A DNA stretch of 64,000 bases from DASZUK01 sp963745595 (GCA_963745595.1 CAVUYB010000032.1:1-64000), one strand, 5' to 3'; positions 8,788 through 18,105 are shown, counted from the first letter of the stretch. Numbers and translations are program-made. The notes: generated by a model not told the origin, from the letters alone.

Positions 8788-9941
8788 GCGCTGGCTGGAC
8801 CGAGCGGGTCGCGGAGCAGCTCGCCCAGACCCGGGCGGACGGCCGCTGGCGGGTGGCCCGGAGCTTCGACGCCCGTGGGCCCGAGGGGACGCTGGCGCCT
8901 GACGGTGAGGGGACGCCGGCGCCGGTCGTCTCGTTCGCGTCCAACGACTACCTCGGCCTGAGCCGCCACCCGGCGGTCGTCGCCGCGGCCCACGCCGCGC
9001 TCGACCGGTGGGGCGCCGGGTCCGGCGGCTCCCGGCTCGTCACCGGATCGCGCCCGGTGCACGAGGCGTTGGAGCACACGCTGGCCGCGTGGAAGGGCAC
9101 GGAGGCGGCGGTCTGCTACCCGACCGGCTTCGCGGCGAACCTCGGCGTGCTCAGCGCCCTCGGTGGCCCGGGCACCCGGATCCTCTCCGACGAGCTGAAC
9201 CACGCGTCGATCATCGACGGCTGCCGCCTGGCCCGGGCCGACGTCGCCGTCTACCGGCACGCCGATCCGACGCACGTCGACGCATTGCTCGCCGCGTCGG
9301 ACCGGCCGACGTTGGTCGTCACCGACACCGTCTTCTCGATGGACGGCGACGTCGCGCCGCTGGCCGAGCTCGCCGCGGCCTGCCGCCGCCACGGCGCGCT
9401 GCTCGTCCTCGACGAGGCCCACGCCGTCCTCGGCCCGCACCCCGGCCCGGACGTCACCGACGACGTCGCGGTCGTCCGCGTCGGGACGCTGTCCAAGACG
9501 CTCGGCGCCCTCGGTGGCTTCGCCGCGTGCTCGCGACCGGTCGCCGACCTCCTCGTCAACTCGTCGCGGCCGTACATCTTCACGACCGCCGGCTCGCCGG
9601 CCGACGCCGCCGCCGGTCTCGCCGCCCTCGACGTGCTCGTCTCGGCGGAGGGCGCCGCGCTCGTCGCCCGGCTGGCCGATCACGTCGAGCGGGTGGCGCC
9701 CGGCCACCCGGTACCGATCGTCCCGGTCGTGCTCGGCCGCGAGGAGCGGGCGGTCGCCGCGTCGGCCGCCCTGCTCGAACTGGGGCTGTGGGTGCCGGCC
9801 ATCCGCCCGCCGACGGTCCCGCCGGGGACGAGCCGGCTGCGGATCACCCTCTCGGCCGCCCACACCGACGAGCACGTCGATCGGCTGGTCGCCGCGCTGG
9901 CGTCGTTCGAGGTCGACGCCGCCCTCGCCGATGCCCGCTGA
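8784..9941 (+). CDS. bioF: 8-amino-7-oxononanoate synthase
   Basis: 385 residues; alpha-oxoamine synthase that condenses pimeloyl thioester with L-alanine to give KAPA. Visible signatures are SFASNDYLGLSRHP, GAGSGGSRLVTGSRPVHEALE, ILSDELNHASIIDGCRLA, VVTDTVFSMDGDVAPL, LLVLDEAHAVLG and the PLP-binding Lys in VGTLSKTLGALGGFAA. The GTG start overlaps the bioA stop by 4 bp, and its TGA overlaps the bioD start by 11 bp. Length is normal for BioF. Pimeloyl-chain genes (bioC, bioH) are not in the window. Confidence 0.93.
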   Translation: MSAGWTERVAEQLAQTRADGRWRVARSFDARGPEGTLAPDGEGTPAPVVSFASNDYLGLSRHPAVVAAAHAALDRWGAGSGGSRLVTGSRPVHEALEHTLAAWKGTEAAVCYPTGFAANLGVLSALGGPGTRILSDELNHASIIDGCRLARADVAVYRHADPTHVDALLAASDRPTLVVTDTVFSMDGDVAPLAELAAACRRHGALLVLDEAHAVLGPHPGPDVTDDVAVVRVGTLSKTLGALGGFAACSRPVADLLVNSSRPYIFTTAGSPADAAAGLAALDVLVSAEGAALVARLADHVERVAPGHPVPIVPVVLGREERAVAASAALLELGLWVPAIRPPTVPPGTSRLRITLSAAHTDEHVDRLVAALASFEVDAALADAR

Positions 9942-10677
9942 CGGTCCGGCCGCCGGATCTTCCGCACCCGCCGGCGCGGCGGCCCCCGCCGGCCCGGGGA
10001 GCCGTCCGGAGCGGCTCGTCCTCGTCACCGGTACCGGCACCGAGGTCGGCAAGACGTGGGTGGCCGCGGCCGTCCTGCGTCACCTCGCGGCGGCCGGCCA
10101 CCGGGTGGCCGCCCGCAAGCCGGCCCAGTCGTTCGGGCCGGCCGACTCAGCCGAGTCGACGGACGCCGCCGTCCTCGGCGCAGCGACCGGGGAGGCGCCG
10201 ACGACGGTCTGCCCGCCGCCGCGGTGGTACCCGGTGGCGATGGCGCCGCCGATGGCCGCAGAGGTCCTCGGCCGGCCGCCGTTCACCGTCGCCGACCTCG
10301 TCGCCGAGGTCCGGTGGCCGGCGGCGACCGCCGTCGGGCTCGTCGAGACGGCCGGCGGCGTCCGCTCGCCCCAGGCCGCCGACGGCGACGCGGTCGCCCT
10401 CGGCCGGTTGCTCCGTCCCGACGTCGTCGTCCTCGTCGCCGACGCCGGGCTCGGCACGATCAACGACGTCCGTCTGGCCGTCGACGCCCTTGCCGCCCCG
10501 ACCGGCGTCCCGGCGCCGGTCGTCGTCGTCCTCAACCGGTTCGACCCGGCCGACGACCTGCACCGCCGGAACCGTGACTGGCTGGTCGACCGGGACGGGA
10601 CGGCGGTCGTGACGACGCCCGGGGGAGAGGACGCCCTGGCCGGCTGCGTGCTGGGTCGAGCGGGCCAGGAGGGCTGA
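9931..10677 (+). CDS. bioD: ATP-dependent dethiobiotin synthetase
   Basis: 248 residues; closes the ureido ring of diaminopelargonate with CO2 and ATP. The P-loop VTGTGTEVGKTWVAAAVL is near residue 32, the Lys of ARKPAQSF and VGLVETAGGVRSP (the conserved EGAGG-like loop) follow, and VLNRFD closes the nucleotide site. About 28 Ala/Gly/Pro-rich residues precede the domain. The start ATG 9931 lies inside the end of bioF (11-bp overlap). It is the third gene of the bioAFD operon. Downstream there is a 76-bp gap with a small direct repeat, then the GTG-started unknown gene. Confidence 0.92.
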   Translation: MPADGPAAGSSAPAGAAAPAGPGSRPERLVLVTGTGTEVGKTWVAAAVLRHLAAAGHRVAARKPAQSFGPADSAESTDAAVLGAATGEAPTTVCPPPRWYPVAMAPPMAAEVLGRPPFTVADLVAEVRWPAATAVGLVETAGGVRSPQAADGDAVALGRLLRPDVVVLVADAGLGTINDVRLAVDALAAPTGVPAPVVVVLNRFDPADDLHRRNRDWLVDRDGTAVVTTPGGEDALAGCVLGRAGQEG

Positions 10678-10753
10678 CCGGGCCGAGGGCTGACCGGCCG
10701 ACGGGGTAGGCCGGGCGCCCTACAGTGTCGGCCAGGACCAGGAGGGCGATGCC

Positions 10754-11396
10754 GTGGACCAGGTGGACCGGGTAGATCCGGATAGGGGGGACGAAGGGGA
10801 CGGCGGGACCCACTGGGGTGAGGCCGTGACAACGGCTACGACGACGCCGCGACCGGGTGACCTGGCGGTCAGCCCGGGGGTGGGCATCCTCCGCGGCCCG
10901 CTCGTCGGTAGCGACGAGTCGACGCCGCTGGAGGAGGACGAGCCGGAGGGGATCGTCCCGCCGAGCCCGCTGTGGGCGATGAAGGACCGCCGGCACATCC
11001 AGTGGCACCTGCTGCCGTCGCACGAGCGTCACGAGCGGGTCCGGGACTGCGTCGGCGCGGGCGACCGGGCGATCTACGTGGTCGACGACGGGCGACACCA
11101 CGTCATGCTCGGCCGCCGCGTCGGCGCGCGTCGCGGGGGAGTGCGAGTACTGCCTCGTCGGCCGGGCCACCCGGGACCACTACGACGGGCTGCGAGCCGA
11201 CCCGACGGACCTGGCCGGCGCGTTCGACGGCGCCACCGAGCTGACGCTCTGCGGCATCGCGGAGGAGGAGAGCATCCTGTCGTCGAACGTCTTCGACGTC
11301 GATCGCTACGACGACGCGGCGGCCATTCCGGCCGCGTACCGGCCGGGTGCGCCGTACATCGAGTTGACCGAGGCGCTGGAGATCGCGGTCGACTGA
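10754..11396 (+). CDS. Conserved hypothetical protein with paired cysteines, frameshifted in a G-run
   Basis: I do not recognise the family. The GTG start at 10754 has GGAGGG at 10741-10746. The first about 75 residues look disordered and acidic; then comes a compact domain: PSPLWAMKDRRHIQWHLLPS, RAIYVVDDGRHHVMLGRR. The frame then breaks at 11134-11139, where five Gs need to be four. Restoring it gives GECEYCLVGRATRDHYDGL, GATELTLCGIAEEESILSSNVFDVDRY and a TGA at 11394. The CxxC in ECEYC plus a later Cys suggest a metal or redox site. It sits between the biotin operon and the mannosyltransferase, with no clear tie to either. A homopolymer error is the likeliest cause of the break. Confidence 0.6.
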
Positions 11397-11505
11397 CCAG
11401 CAGGCGCAATGGGCGCTGCCGCACCGAGGCGCGTGCTCAGTAGAGTTTTTGGTGACTTCGTACCCGTGGTCGTCGCGCCCGAGCGACGGGGAGCCTGATG
11501 AGGTG

Positions 11506-13134
11506 ATGGCGAGACAGCTGGTCGTGTCCGGTCCGGACGACCCACCGTCCGCTGACCCGACCGATGCCGAGGCGCCGGAAGCGGCACCGCTGGTGTCGCT
11601 CCGGGGATTCGCGGCACTCGGGTTGGTGGCGACGACGGCGATCCTGTGCGGCGTGGTGCTCGGTGGCACCGCGTTCATGTCGCGTCTGCCGGGCGCCTGG
11701 TTCTTCGGCACGCCCGGCGGGCCGCTCGGCTCGCTCGGCCCGGACGGGACCCAACCGAGCGCGGCGGCCGTCGTCGCGGTCTACGGGGGCGCGGTGCTGC
11801 TCGTCGTGACGTGGCTGCGGCTGCTGCGCACGCTGCGGCGCCACCCCGGCGTCGCCGTGCGGCGGGTCGTCGGGGTCGTCACGACGTGGGCCGTCCCGAT
11901 CCTCGTGGCGCCGCCGCTGTTCAGCCGCGACGTCTACAGCTACGCCGGCCAGGGCGAGATGGTCAGCCACCACATCAGCCCGTACCTCTACGGTCCCGGC
12001 GTCCTCGGCGCGACGCCGTTCAGTGCCCTCGCCGGGCAGCTCTGGAGCAATACGCCGTCACCATACGGGCCGACGTTCCTGTCGCTCGACGGCCTGGTGG
12101 CCCGCCTCGCCCACCACCAGGTGTTGGCCGACGTCGTTCTCCTCCGCCTGCTCGCGGTCATCGGTATCGCGCTGATCGTCGCCGGCCTGCCGACGCTGGC
12201 CCGGGCGGCCGGGCGCGACGCGGCCGCGGTCGTCGCCCTCGGGGCCGGCAGCCCGCTCGTCCTGATGACGCTCGTCGGCGGTGCCCACAACGACGCGCTC
12301 ATGGTCGGCCTCCTCGTCTGCGGCCTGGCGGTCGCCCGCCGCGTCGGCCCGGTGCCGGGGATCGTGCTCTGCGGGCTGGCCGCCGGCGTCAAGGCGCCGG
12401 CGCTGCTCGGCGCGGTCTTCATCGGATGGTGCTGGCCCGGCCCGGCGGCGGCCTTCCGGGCCCGGGTCGAACGGACCGTGCTCGCCCTCGGCATCGCCGG
12501 GGCCACGCTGGCCGTGCTGTCGTGGGTCTCCGGGCTCGGGTGGGGCTGGGTCGGCACGATCAGCGCGGAGAGCAAGGTCTCGACCGGCGTGACGCCGGTC
12601 GACGCGGTCGCCCACCTCGTCACCGATGGGGCCCACCTCGTCGGGTGGCAGGTCGGTTTCGGCGGCGTGCGCGTCGCCTTCGCCACCCTCGGGCTGTTGG
12701 CGGCGGCGGCGATCACGACCGTCCTGCTCTGGCGGTCCCCCCGGATCGGCCTCGTCCGCGCCCTCGGCCTGTCGCTCCTCGCCTTCGCCCTCCTCGGCCC
12801 GGTGCTGTGGGCGTGGTACGCCACCTGGGGCCTGGTCCTGCTGGCGCCGGTGGCGACCGGACGGCTGCGGCGGGCGGTCATCGCCATCACCGTCGTCGAG
12901 GCCCTCATCGGCATATCCGCGGTCGACGGCATGGCGCGCACGCTGGCGTCGGCCGGCGTCGTCGACGACCTGATCATCCTCTTCGGCCTCGCCGCGGTGG
13001 TGCTGGTCTCGGTCCTGCCGTTCCGGGACTACGACGACGGGTCGCTCCTCCGAGCGCCGTGGTCCGGGCACCGGGCCGACCAGCCGGCGGGCGTCACCGT
13101 CACCGCGGCCCAGCGCCCGCACGTCGCGCAGTAG
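11506..13134 (+). CDS. MptB-like polyprenol-phosphomannose-dependent alpha-1,6-mannosyltransferase (GT-C membrane protein)
   Basis: About 542 residues with 11-13 predicted hydrophobic helices, starting near FAALGLVATTAILCGVVLGG. The GT-C catalytic loop motif FSRDVYSYAGQGEMVSHHISPYLYGP matches the acidic loop of MptA/MptB-type enzymes, which add alpha-1,6-mannose units to lipomannan from polyprenyl-phosphate mannose. GGAHNDALMVGLLV and GVKAPALLGAVFI are further family features. The start is uncertain: ATG 11506 or an in-frame GTG at 11452; neither has an ideal ribosome site. Exact acceptor is unknown. The 3' end overlaps the convergent bsaP-like gene by about 106 bp. Confidence 0.72.
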   Translation: MARQLVVSGPDDPPSADPTDAEAPEAAPLVSLRGFAALGLVATTAILCGVVLGGTAFMSRLPGAWFFGTPGGPLGSLGPDGTQPSAAAVVAVYGGAVLLVVTWLRLLRTLRRHPGVAVRRVVGVVTTWAVPILVAPPLFSRDVYSYAGQGEMVSHHISPYLYGPGVLGATPFSALAGQLWSNTPSPYGPTFLSLDGLVARLAHHQVLADVVLLRLLAVIGIALIVAGLPTLARAAGRDAAAVVALGAGSPLVLMTLVGGAHNDALMVGLLVCGLAVARRVGPVPGIVLCGLAAGVKAPALLGAVFIGWCWPGPAAAFRARVERTVLALGIAGATLAVLSWVSGLGWGWVGTISAESKVSTGVTPVDAVAHLVTDGAHLVGWQVGFGGVRVAFATLGLLAAAAITTVLLWRSPRIGLVRALGLSLLAFALLGPVLWAWYATWGLVLLAPVATGRLRRAVIAITVVEALIGISAVDGMARTLASAGVVDDLIILFGLAAVVLVSVLPFRDYDDGSLLRAPWSGHRADQPAGVTVTAAQRPHVAQ

Positions 13135-13217
13135 CGGGGCGGGTCGAGCTCCCGGCCACAGCCGGTGCAGTCCGTCAGCGGCCGGCCGCAGCCGGTGCAG
13201 TGGGCGTCGCCGGTCAC
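13029..13217 (-). CDS. bsaP: Small Cys-rich protein, probable biotin synthase auxiliary protein BsaP
   Basis: 62 residues from GTG 13217, with CTGCGRPL, CTGCGREL, YCATCGRWAAV and a terminal Cys-Pro-Asp-His: seven cysteines in CxxC pairs. It begins 16 bp after the bioB stop on the same strand. In actinobacteria a small Fe-S-containing protein encoded next to bioB (BsaP) supports biotin synthase by helping to rebuild its auxiliary cluster. Position, size, CxxCGR motifs and the PPRYCxxCGR...GWxAxCxxHG pattern all agree. The last third overlaps the end of the convergent mannosyltransferase. It could otherwise be called a zinc-ribbon protein from sequence alone. Confidence 0.72.
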   Translation of the reverse strand: MTGDAHCTGCGRPLTDCTGCGRELDPPRYCATCGRWAAVTVTPAGWSARCPDHGARRSDPSS

Positions 13218-13233
13218 CCGTCCACCCGATCGC

Positions 13234-14433
13234 TCAGAAGGCGGCGGTCAGCGCGGCGACCGGCATGCGGAGATCCTCCAGCATCTGGAGATCCTCGGCC
13301 GGCGATCGCCCGAGGGTGGTCAGGTAGTTGCCGACGATGAGGGCGTTGATCCCGGCGGTCATCCCCATCGACTGGAGGTCGCGCAGGGTCACCTCGCGGC
13401 CGCCGGCGTAGCGGAGGATCACGCTCGGCAGCGCCAGGCGGAACAGGGCGATCCACCGCACGGCCTCCCAGGCGCCGACCGGCGGCCGGTCACCGAGCGG
13501 CGTTCCTGGGCGGGGGTTCAAGAAGTTGACCGGGACCTCCGTCGGGTCGAGCTCGCGCAGCTCGAGCAGCAGCTCGACCCGCTGGGCGTCGGTCTCGCCC
13601 ATGCCGATGAGCGCGCCGCAGCACAGCTCCATGCCGTGGGCCCGGACGAGCCGGCACGTCTCGGCCCGCTCTTCCCAGCCGTGGGTCGTGACGACCTCGC
13701 CGAAGAACGATCGGGCGGTCTCGAGATTGTGGTTGTACCGGTGGACACCGCCCTCGGCCAGCCGCCGGGCCTGGTCGTCGGTGAGGATGCCCGCGCTGAC
13801 CGCGACGTTCAGCCCGGTCTCGTCGCGGACGAGCGGGACGAGCTCGAGGATCCGCGAGAGCGTGCGCTCGTCCGGGCCGCGCACCGCGAGGACGATGCAG
13901 AACTCTGACGCCCCGAGCGCGGCCGTCTCGCGGGCGGCGCGGAGGACGTCGTCGGTGTCGAGGAACGGCGTCGCCTTGACCGTCGTGTCGGAGCGGGAGG
14001 ACTGCGAGCAGAAGTGGCAGTCCTCCGGGCAGCCGCCGGTCTTCGCCGAGAGGATGCCCTCGACCTCGACAGCCGGCCCGCACCAGGCCAGCCGGACCTG
14101 GTGGGCGAGGGCGGCCAGCGCGACGACCGCGCCGTCGGGGAGGGCGGCCAGTTCGGCCAGCTCTTCGCCGGTCAGCGGCCGCCGCTCGTCGAGCAGCGCG
14201 TGCTCGGCCGAGGCCAGCCGCGCTCGCTCGGCGCCGGTCAGTGGCGCCGAGCGCGGGAGCGGCCGCCGGGGTCGCCGGTGGGGCCGCCGGTGGGTCGCCG
14301 GCCGCCGGTGGGGTGGCCGGCCGGAAGGCGACCGTGGTACGAGTGTGGACGGGAAGCGGTTCGCCGGGCACGGCGCCAACGGTAGTGGCCGCGTGCCACC
14401 ACCCGGTAGCCGAGGGGGCTCCCGATCGGTCAC
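13234..14433 (-). CDS. bioB: Biotin synthase
   Basis: Radical SAM enzyme inserting sulfur into dethiobiotin. The AdoMet-cluster motif CPEDCHFCSQS, the auxiliary-cluster region (ELCCGALIGMGET) and YNHNLETARSFF, VNFLNPRPGTPL and YAGGREVTLRDLQSMGMTAGINALIVGNYLTT are all present. The listed start is the longest GTG (14433), but the first about 65 residues are Arg/Pro-rich and unlike BioB; the true start is probably nearer SAEHALLDERRPLTGEE, and I cannot settle which codon. It forms a two-gene unit with the bsaP-like gene and faces the bioAFD operon about 3 kb away. Confidence 0.92.
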   Translation of the reverse strand: MTDREPPRLPGGGTRPLPLAPCPANRFPSTLVPRSPSGRPPHRRPATHRRPHRRPRRPLPRSAPLTGAERARLASAEHALLDERRPLTGEELAELAALPDGAVVALAALAHQVRLAWCGPAVEVEGILSAKTGGCPEDCHFCSQSSRSDTTVKATPFLDTDDVLRAARETAALGASEFCIVLAVRGPDERTLSRILELVPLVRDETGLNVAVSAGILTDDQARRLAEGGVHRYNHNLETARSFFGEVVTTHGWEERAETCRLVRAHGMELCCGALIGMGETDAQRVELLLELRELDPTEVPVNFLNPRPGTPLGDRPPVGAWEAVRWIALFRLALPSVILRYAGGREVTLRDLQSMGMTAGINALIVGNYLTTLGRSPAEDLQMLEDLRMPVAALTAAF

Positions 14434-14453
14434 CGAGCGAGGGAGAGACGGTC

Positions 14454-15749
14454 ATGGCCTGGGATTTTTCGACCGAGCCGGAGTTCGAGGAGCAGCTCGA
14501 CTGGATGCGTGGCTTCCTGCGGGAGGAGGTCATGCCGCTCGAGACGCTCGACCTCACGCACGACCAGGTGCTCACGGCGATCGAGCCGATGCAGGACGAG
14601 GTGAAGCGCCAGGGCCTGTGGGCGGCCCACCTCTCGCCCGAGCTCGGCGGCATGGGCTTCGGTCAGCTCCGCCTCGGCCTGATGCACGAGATCCTCGGCC
14701 AGTCGCCATACGGGCCGGTCGTCTTCGGCAACAACGCCCCGGACTCGGGCAACGCGGAGCTGCTGGCCATCGGCATCGAGACGACCGGCCGTCAGGACCA
14801 GCGGGAGCAGTGGCTGCGGCCGCTGCTCGACGGCCAGCTCCGCAGCGGCTTCTCGATGACCGAGCCGAACACCGCCGGCTCCGACCCGACGCTGCTGTCG
14901 ACCCAGGCCGTCCGTGACGGCGACGAGTACGTCATCAACGGGCGGAAGTGGTTCACGACGAACGCGTCCGTCGCCGACTTCCTGATCGTCATGGCCGTCA
15001 CCAACCCCGACGTCCACCCGTACCAAGGGTCGTCGATGATCCTCGTGCCGGTCGACACGCCGGGGCTGACCGTCGTCCGCGACGTCCCGACGATGGACCA
15101 CATCGGCCGGCCGTTCGCGACGTTCGGCAACCACGCGGAGGTCGAGTACCGCGACGTCCGCGTCCCGGTCGCGAACGTGATCGGTCGGGAGGGCGAGGGG
15201 TTCCAGCTGGCCCAGGCCCGCCTCGGGCCGGGCCGGATCCACCACTGCATGCGCTGGCTCGGCCAGTCGCGCCGCGCCTTCGACATGCTGTGTGAGCGGG
15301 CCGTCTCCCGCTACGCCCACGGGTCGCTCCTGTCGGAGAAGCAGACGATCCAGAACTGGGTGGCCGACTCGCTGGCCGAGATGACCGCGGCCCGGCTGAT
15401 GACGCTGCAGGCGGCCTGGAAGATGGACCGGGAGGGCGCGGCGGCCGCCCGCGTCGAGATCGCCATGATCAAGTACTACGGCGCCGGCGTCCTCTACAAC
15501 GTGATCGACCGGGCGATCCAGGTCTACGGCTCGCTCGGCTACTCCGCGGACCTGCCGCTCGAGCACATGTACCGCGCCGCGCGCGCCGCCCGCATCTACG
15601 ACGGGCCCGACGAGGTCCACCGCCAGACCGTCGCCCGCCGGACGCTGCGCAACTACACCGCGACGGATGTCCCGACCGAGCACATCCCGACCCGCGAGGT
15701 CGAGGCCCGGCGGAAGTTCGCCGACCTGCTCGCCACGTTTACGGGCTGA
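14454..15749 (+). CDS. Acyl-CoA dehydrogenase family protein (ACAD10/11-like)
   Basis: 431 residues from ATG 14454, with GGGAGAGA 8 bp upstream. FAD enzyme making an alpha,beta double bond in acyl-CoAs. Motifs: GFSMTEPNTAGSDPTLL (FAD/substrate loop), VINGRKWFTTNASVADFLIVMAV, RLGPGRIHHCMRWLGQSRRAFDM and QVYGSLGYSADLPLEHMYRAARAARIYDGPDEVHRQ. The R-A-x-x-I-Y-D-G-P-D-E pattern places it with ACAD10/11-type proteins, where the catalytic acid differs from the classic TxxEGxxx position. It diverges from bioB by 20 bp, so the two promoters would overlap. Confidence 0.9.
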   Translation: MAWDFSTEPEFEEQLDWMRGFLREEVMPLETLDLTHDQVLTAIEPMQDEVKRQGLWAAHLSPELGGMGFGQLRLGLMHEILGQSPYGPVVFGNNAPDSGNAELLAIGIETTGRQDQREQWLRPLLDGQLRSGFSMTEPNTAGSDPTLLSTQAVRDGDEYVINGRKWFTTNASVADFLIVMAVTNPDVHPYQGSSMILVPVDTPGLTVVRDVPTMDHIGRPFATFGNHAEVEYRDVRVPVANVIGREGEGFQLAQARLGPGRIHHCMRWLGQSRRAFDMLCERAVSRYAHGSLLSEKQTIQNWVADSLAEMTAARLMTLQAAWKMDREGAAAARVEIAMIKYYGAGVLYNVIDRAIQVYGSLGYSADLPLEHMYRAARAARIYDGPDEVHRQTVARRTLRNYTATDVPTEHIPTREVEARRKFADLLATFTG

Positions 15750-15965
15750 TCGGCACCGGCTGACCCCTCCGGCCGCCGGAGACGGTGGCTGCCGGTGTGT
15801 TGCTCGCGTTTCACCGGTTGCAGAATTGCCCTGACCTGGCGAGATGCCAGCGCACCGGAGGTCCCGACCCGAGGCGGTGACCAGGACATCTGTTCGATTC
15901 GGCAAAGGGTGAAACAAACGCGGACCCGGGCAGCGGTCCTAGCGGAACGTCCTAGTGGAGTGGTC
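15750..15965. other. 216-bp convergent intergenic region
   Basis: Between the stop of the acyl-CoA dehydrogenase and the stop of the DNA glycosylase. It holds an 8-bp inverted pair, GTTTCACC (15808-15815) and GGTGAAAC (15908-15915), about 92 bp apart. I see no gene and no strong hairpin. Confidence 0.4.
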
Positions 15966-16845
15966 CTACCGGAGGAGCCGGGACAGCCGCCGGTCGGCGA
16001 GCACGCGGCCGCCGGTCTGGCAGCGCGTGCAGTAGACGATCTCGTACGACTCGTACGAGACGCGCTTGAGCTCCTCGCCGCAGCGCGGACACGGTTGGCC
16101 GGCCCGCCGGTGGACGAGGAACCGGTCGCCGAGCTTGGCGTCGGAGAGCGCACCGGTCCGCTGCCGTTCGCTGACGAGCGCCTCGTCCATCACCGTCCGG
16201 ATGGCGTCGAGGAGGCGGCTCCGGTCGTCCGCCGTCCAGCCCGCTGAGGGAGGCGAACGGGGAGATGCCCGCCCGGTTGAGCGCGTCGTCGGCGTAGCCA
16301 CGGCCGATGCCGGCGACGACGTGCTGGTCGCGCAACCACGTGTGCAGGCGCCGGTTGCTTTCGCCGTGGGCCATCAGCTCGGCGAACGCCGGGTCGTAGA
16401 CGTCCGGGCCGAGCGCGGCCAGCGGCCCGTCGTCACCGGGACCGAGGACCCACCAGCCGGCCTTGCGCTGGCTGCCGTGCTCTCGGAACAGCAGGCCGAC
16501 CGGCCCGTCCACCTCGTCGGAGCCGCCCTCGCCGCCGTCGCGGCCGGTGAAGACCCAGCGGACGACCGAGCCGCGCGGCTTCGTCGCCTTCGGCGGCTGC
16601 TCGAGGTCGAGCCGGCCGCCCTGGGAGAGGTGGAACGCCACCCGGAGACCGTCGCCGAAGTCCATCACGTCGTACTTGCCCCGCCGTCCGACGCCGACGA
16701 CGGTCCGGCCGATCAGATCGTCGGCCGGCGGATCGGCCGTCTTCAGGCCAGTGAAGCCGAGTGGTTCGTACCGTTCGAGCGCCCGGCCGGCCAACGCGGT
16801 GTCGAGCCGCTCGGCCAGCGCCTGCATCTCGGGGATCTCCGGCAC
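15966..16845 (-). CDS. Fpg/Nei-family DNA glycosylase, frameshifted
   Basis: Base-excision repair glycosylase/AP lyase. The GTG start yields (M)PEIPEMQALAERL, keeping the Pro2-Glu3 catalytic end, followed by GKYDVMDFGDGLRVAFHLSQGGRL and QHVVAGIGRGYADDALNRAGISPFASLSG. The frame breaks at about 16240-16245 (an extra G) and resumes as WTADDRSRLLDAIRTVMDEAL. The C-terminal zinc finger CPRCGEELKRVSYESYEIVYCTRCQTGG supplies four Cys. Joined length is about 292 residues. The substrate (8-oxoG or oxidised pyrimidine) cannot be fixed from the sequence. It starts 10 bp after the P450 stop and probably belongs to the same leftward transcript. Confidence 0.85.
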
Positions 16846-16854
16846 CCCATCAGG

Positions 16855-18048
16855 CTAGGCGGCCGTGAATCGAACCGGGGCCTCCCGGATGCCGGCGATC
16901 ACCGGGCTCGGTGCCCGCTCGACCGGACCGGCCGGCTCGATCGCCGAGAACCGGTCGAGCAGCGCGTCGAGGACGACCCGCCCCTCCAGCCGGGCCAGCG
17001 CCGCGCCGAGGCAGAAGTGCGGACCGAAGCCGAAGCTGAGCTGTGGGTTCGGGTCGCGGCCGACGTCCAGCCGGCCGGCGGAGTCGCCGAAGACGGCCTC
17101 GTCGCGGTTGGCCGACGCGTAGACGAGCAGGACCGGCTCACCGGCCGCCACCAGCTGGCCCCGCAGCTCGACGTCGCGCGTCGCCGTCCGCAGGAACGAG
17201 ATGACCGGCGTCGTCCATCGCAGTAGCTCCTCGACCGCGGTCGGGACGAGCGCCCGGTCGTCGCGCAGCCGCGCCCACTGCGCGGGCTCGTCGGCCAGCG
17301 CGAGCAGGCCGCCGGAGAGCAGGTTGCGCGTCGTCTCGTTGCCGGCGACGAGCAACTGCACGAGGAACATTGCCAGCTCGTCATCGGTCAGTTCGTCGCC
17401 GTCGACCGCGGCGGTGGCGATCGCCGAGATGACGTCGTCGCGTGGCGCCGCCCGCCGGGCCTTCGCCGTCCCGACGAGGAACTGCCACATCTCGAGCTGG
17501 AGCGCGGCGATCTTTTCCGGCGGCCAGTCGACCGCCCCGGGGATGACCGCTTCCGACCACTCGTAGAAGCGTGGCCACTCGCCGCCGTCGACGCCGAGCA
17601 GGTGGCAGATGACCTGGAGCGGGAACGGCACCGAGAGCGCCGGGAGCAGGTCGACCGGTACCCCCGGCTCGATCTCGTCGATCAGCCTCCGGGCGTGGTC
17701 GCGTACCGCCGCCTCCAGGTCGCGGACGACCGTCGGCTTGAACCCCGGCTGGACCAGTCGCCGGTAGCGGGTGTGCGCCGGCGGGTCCGTGTGCATCATC
17801 GTCGGCGGCGTCGCGTGCTCGACCCCGATCTCCTGGACGAGGATCCCTTGGCGGCTGCAGAACGTCTGCGGGTCGGCCCCCGCGTGCTGGACCTCCGGGT
17901 GCGTCGTCAGCGCCCAGAAGCCGTGCTCGGCGTTCCAGGCCACCGGCGCTTCCGCCCGCAGCCGGGCGTAGAGCGGGAACGGGTCGCCGGCGTACAGCGA
18001 CGGGTCCGTGAGGCCGGCCGCCAGCGCCTCGCCCGGCCGCCGCGTCAC
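16855..18048 (-). CDS. Cytochrome P450
   Basis: 397 residues, bacterial soluble class I type. I-helix LLVAGNETTRNLLSGG (acid-alcohol pair replaced by Glu-Thr-Thr), K-helix EELLRW (ExxR), and heme loop FGFGPHFCLGAALARLEG with the Cys thiolate ligand. MMHTDPPAHTRYRRLVQPGF is the C-helix region common in CYP125/CYP142-like and related actinobacterial families. The substrate is unknown; the neighbouring cupin and FadD19-like gene hint at aromatic or steroid-like catabolism, but this is only context. It needs a ferredoxin and reductase, and neither is in the window. Confidence 0.92.
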   Translation of the reverse strand: MTRRPGEALAAGLTDPSLYAGDPFPLYARLRAEAPVAWNAEHGFWALTTHPEVQHAGADPQTFCSRQGILVQEIGVEHATPPTMMHTDPPAHTRYRRLVQPGFKPTVVRDLEAAVRDHARRLIDEIEPGVPVDLLPALSVPFPLQVICHLLGVDGGEWPRFYEWSEAVIPGAVDWPPEKIAALQLEMWQFLVGTAKARRAAPRDDVISAIATAAVDGDELTDDELAMFLVQLLVAGNETTRNLLSGGLLALADEPAQWARLRDDRALVPTAVEELLRWTTPVISFLRTATRDVELRGQLVAAGEPVLLVYASANRDEAVFGDSAGRLDVGRDPNPQLSFGFGPHFCLGAALARLEGRVVLDALLDRFSAIEPAGPVERAPSPVIAGIREAPVRFTAA

Positions 18049-18105
18049 GGCCGCCGTCCGTTCATGGCGCGCTCCTTGTTCGGCACCGCGGTCGGGAGCC
18101 GCCGC

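Noticed and set aside
12058..13122. 354-codon minus-strand frame opposite the mannosyltransferase
   Set aside because: Highly charged low-complexity product with no domain; the sense strand has a clear membrane enzyme.
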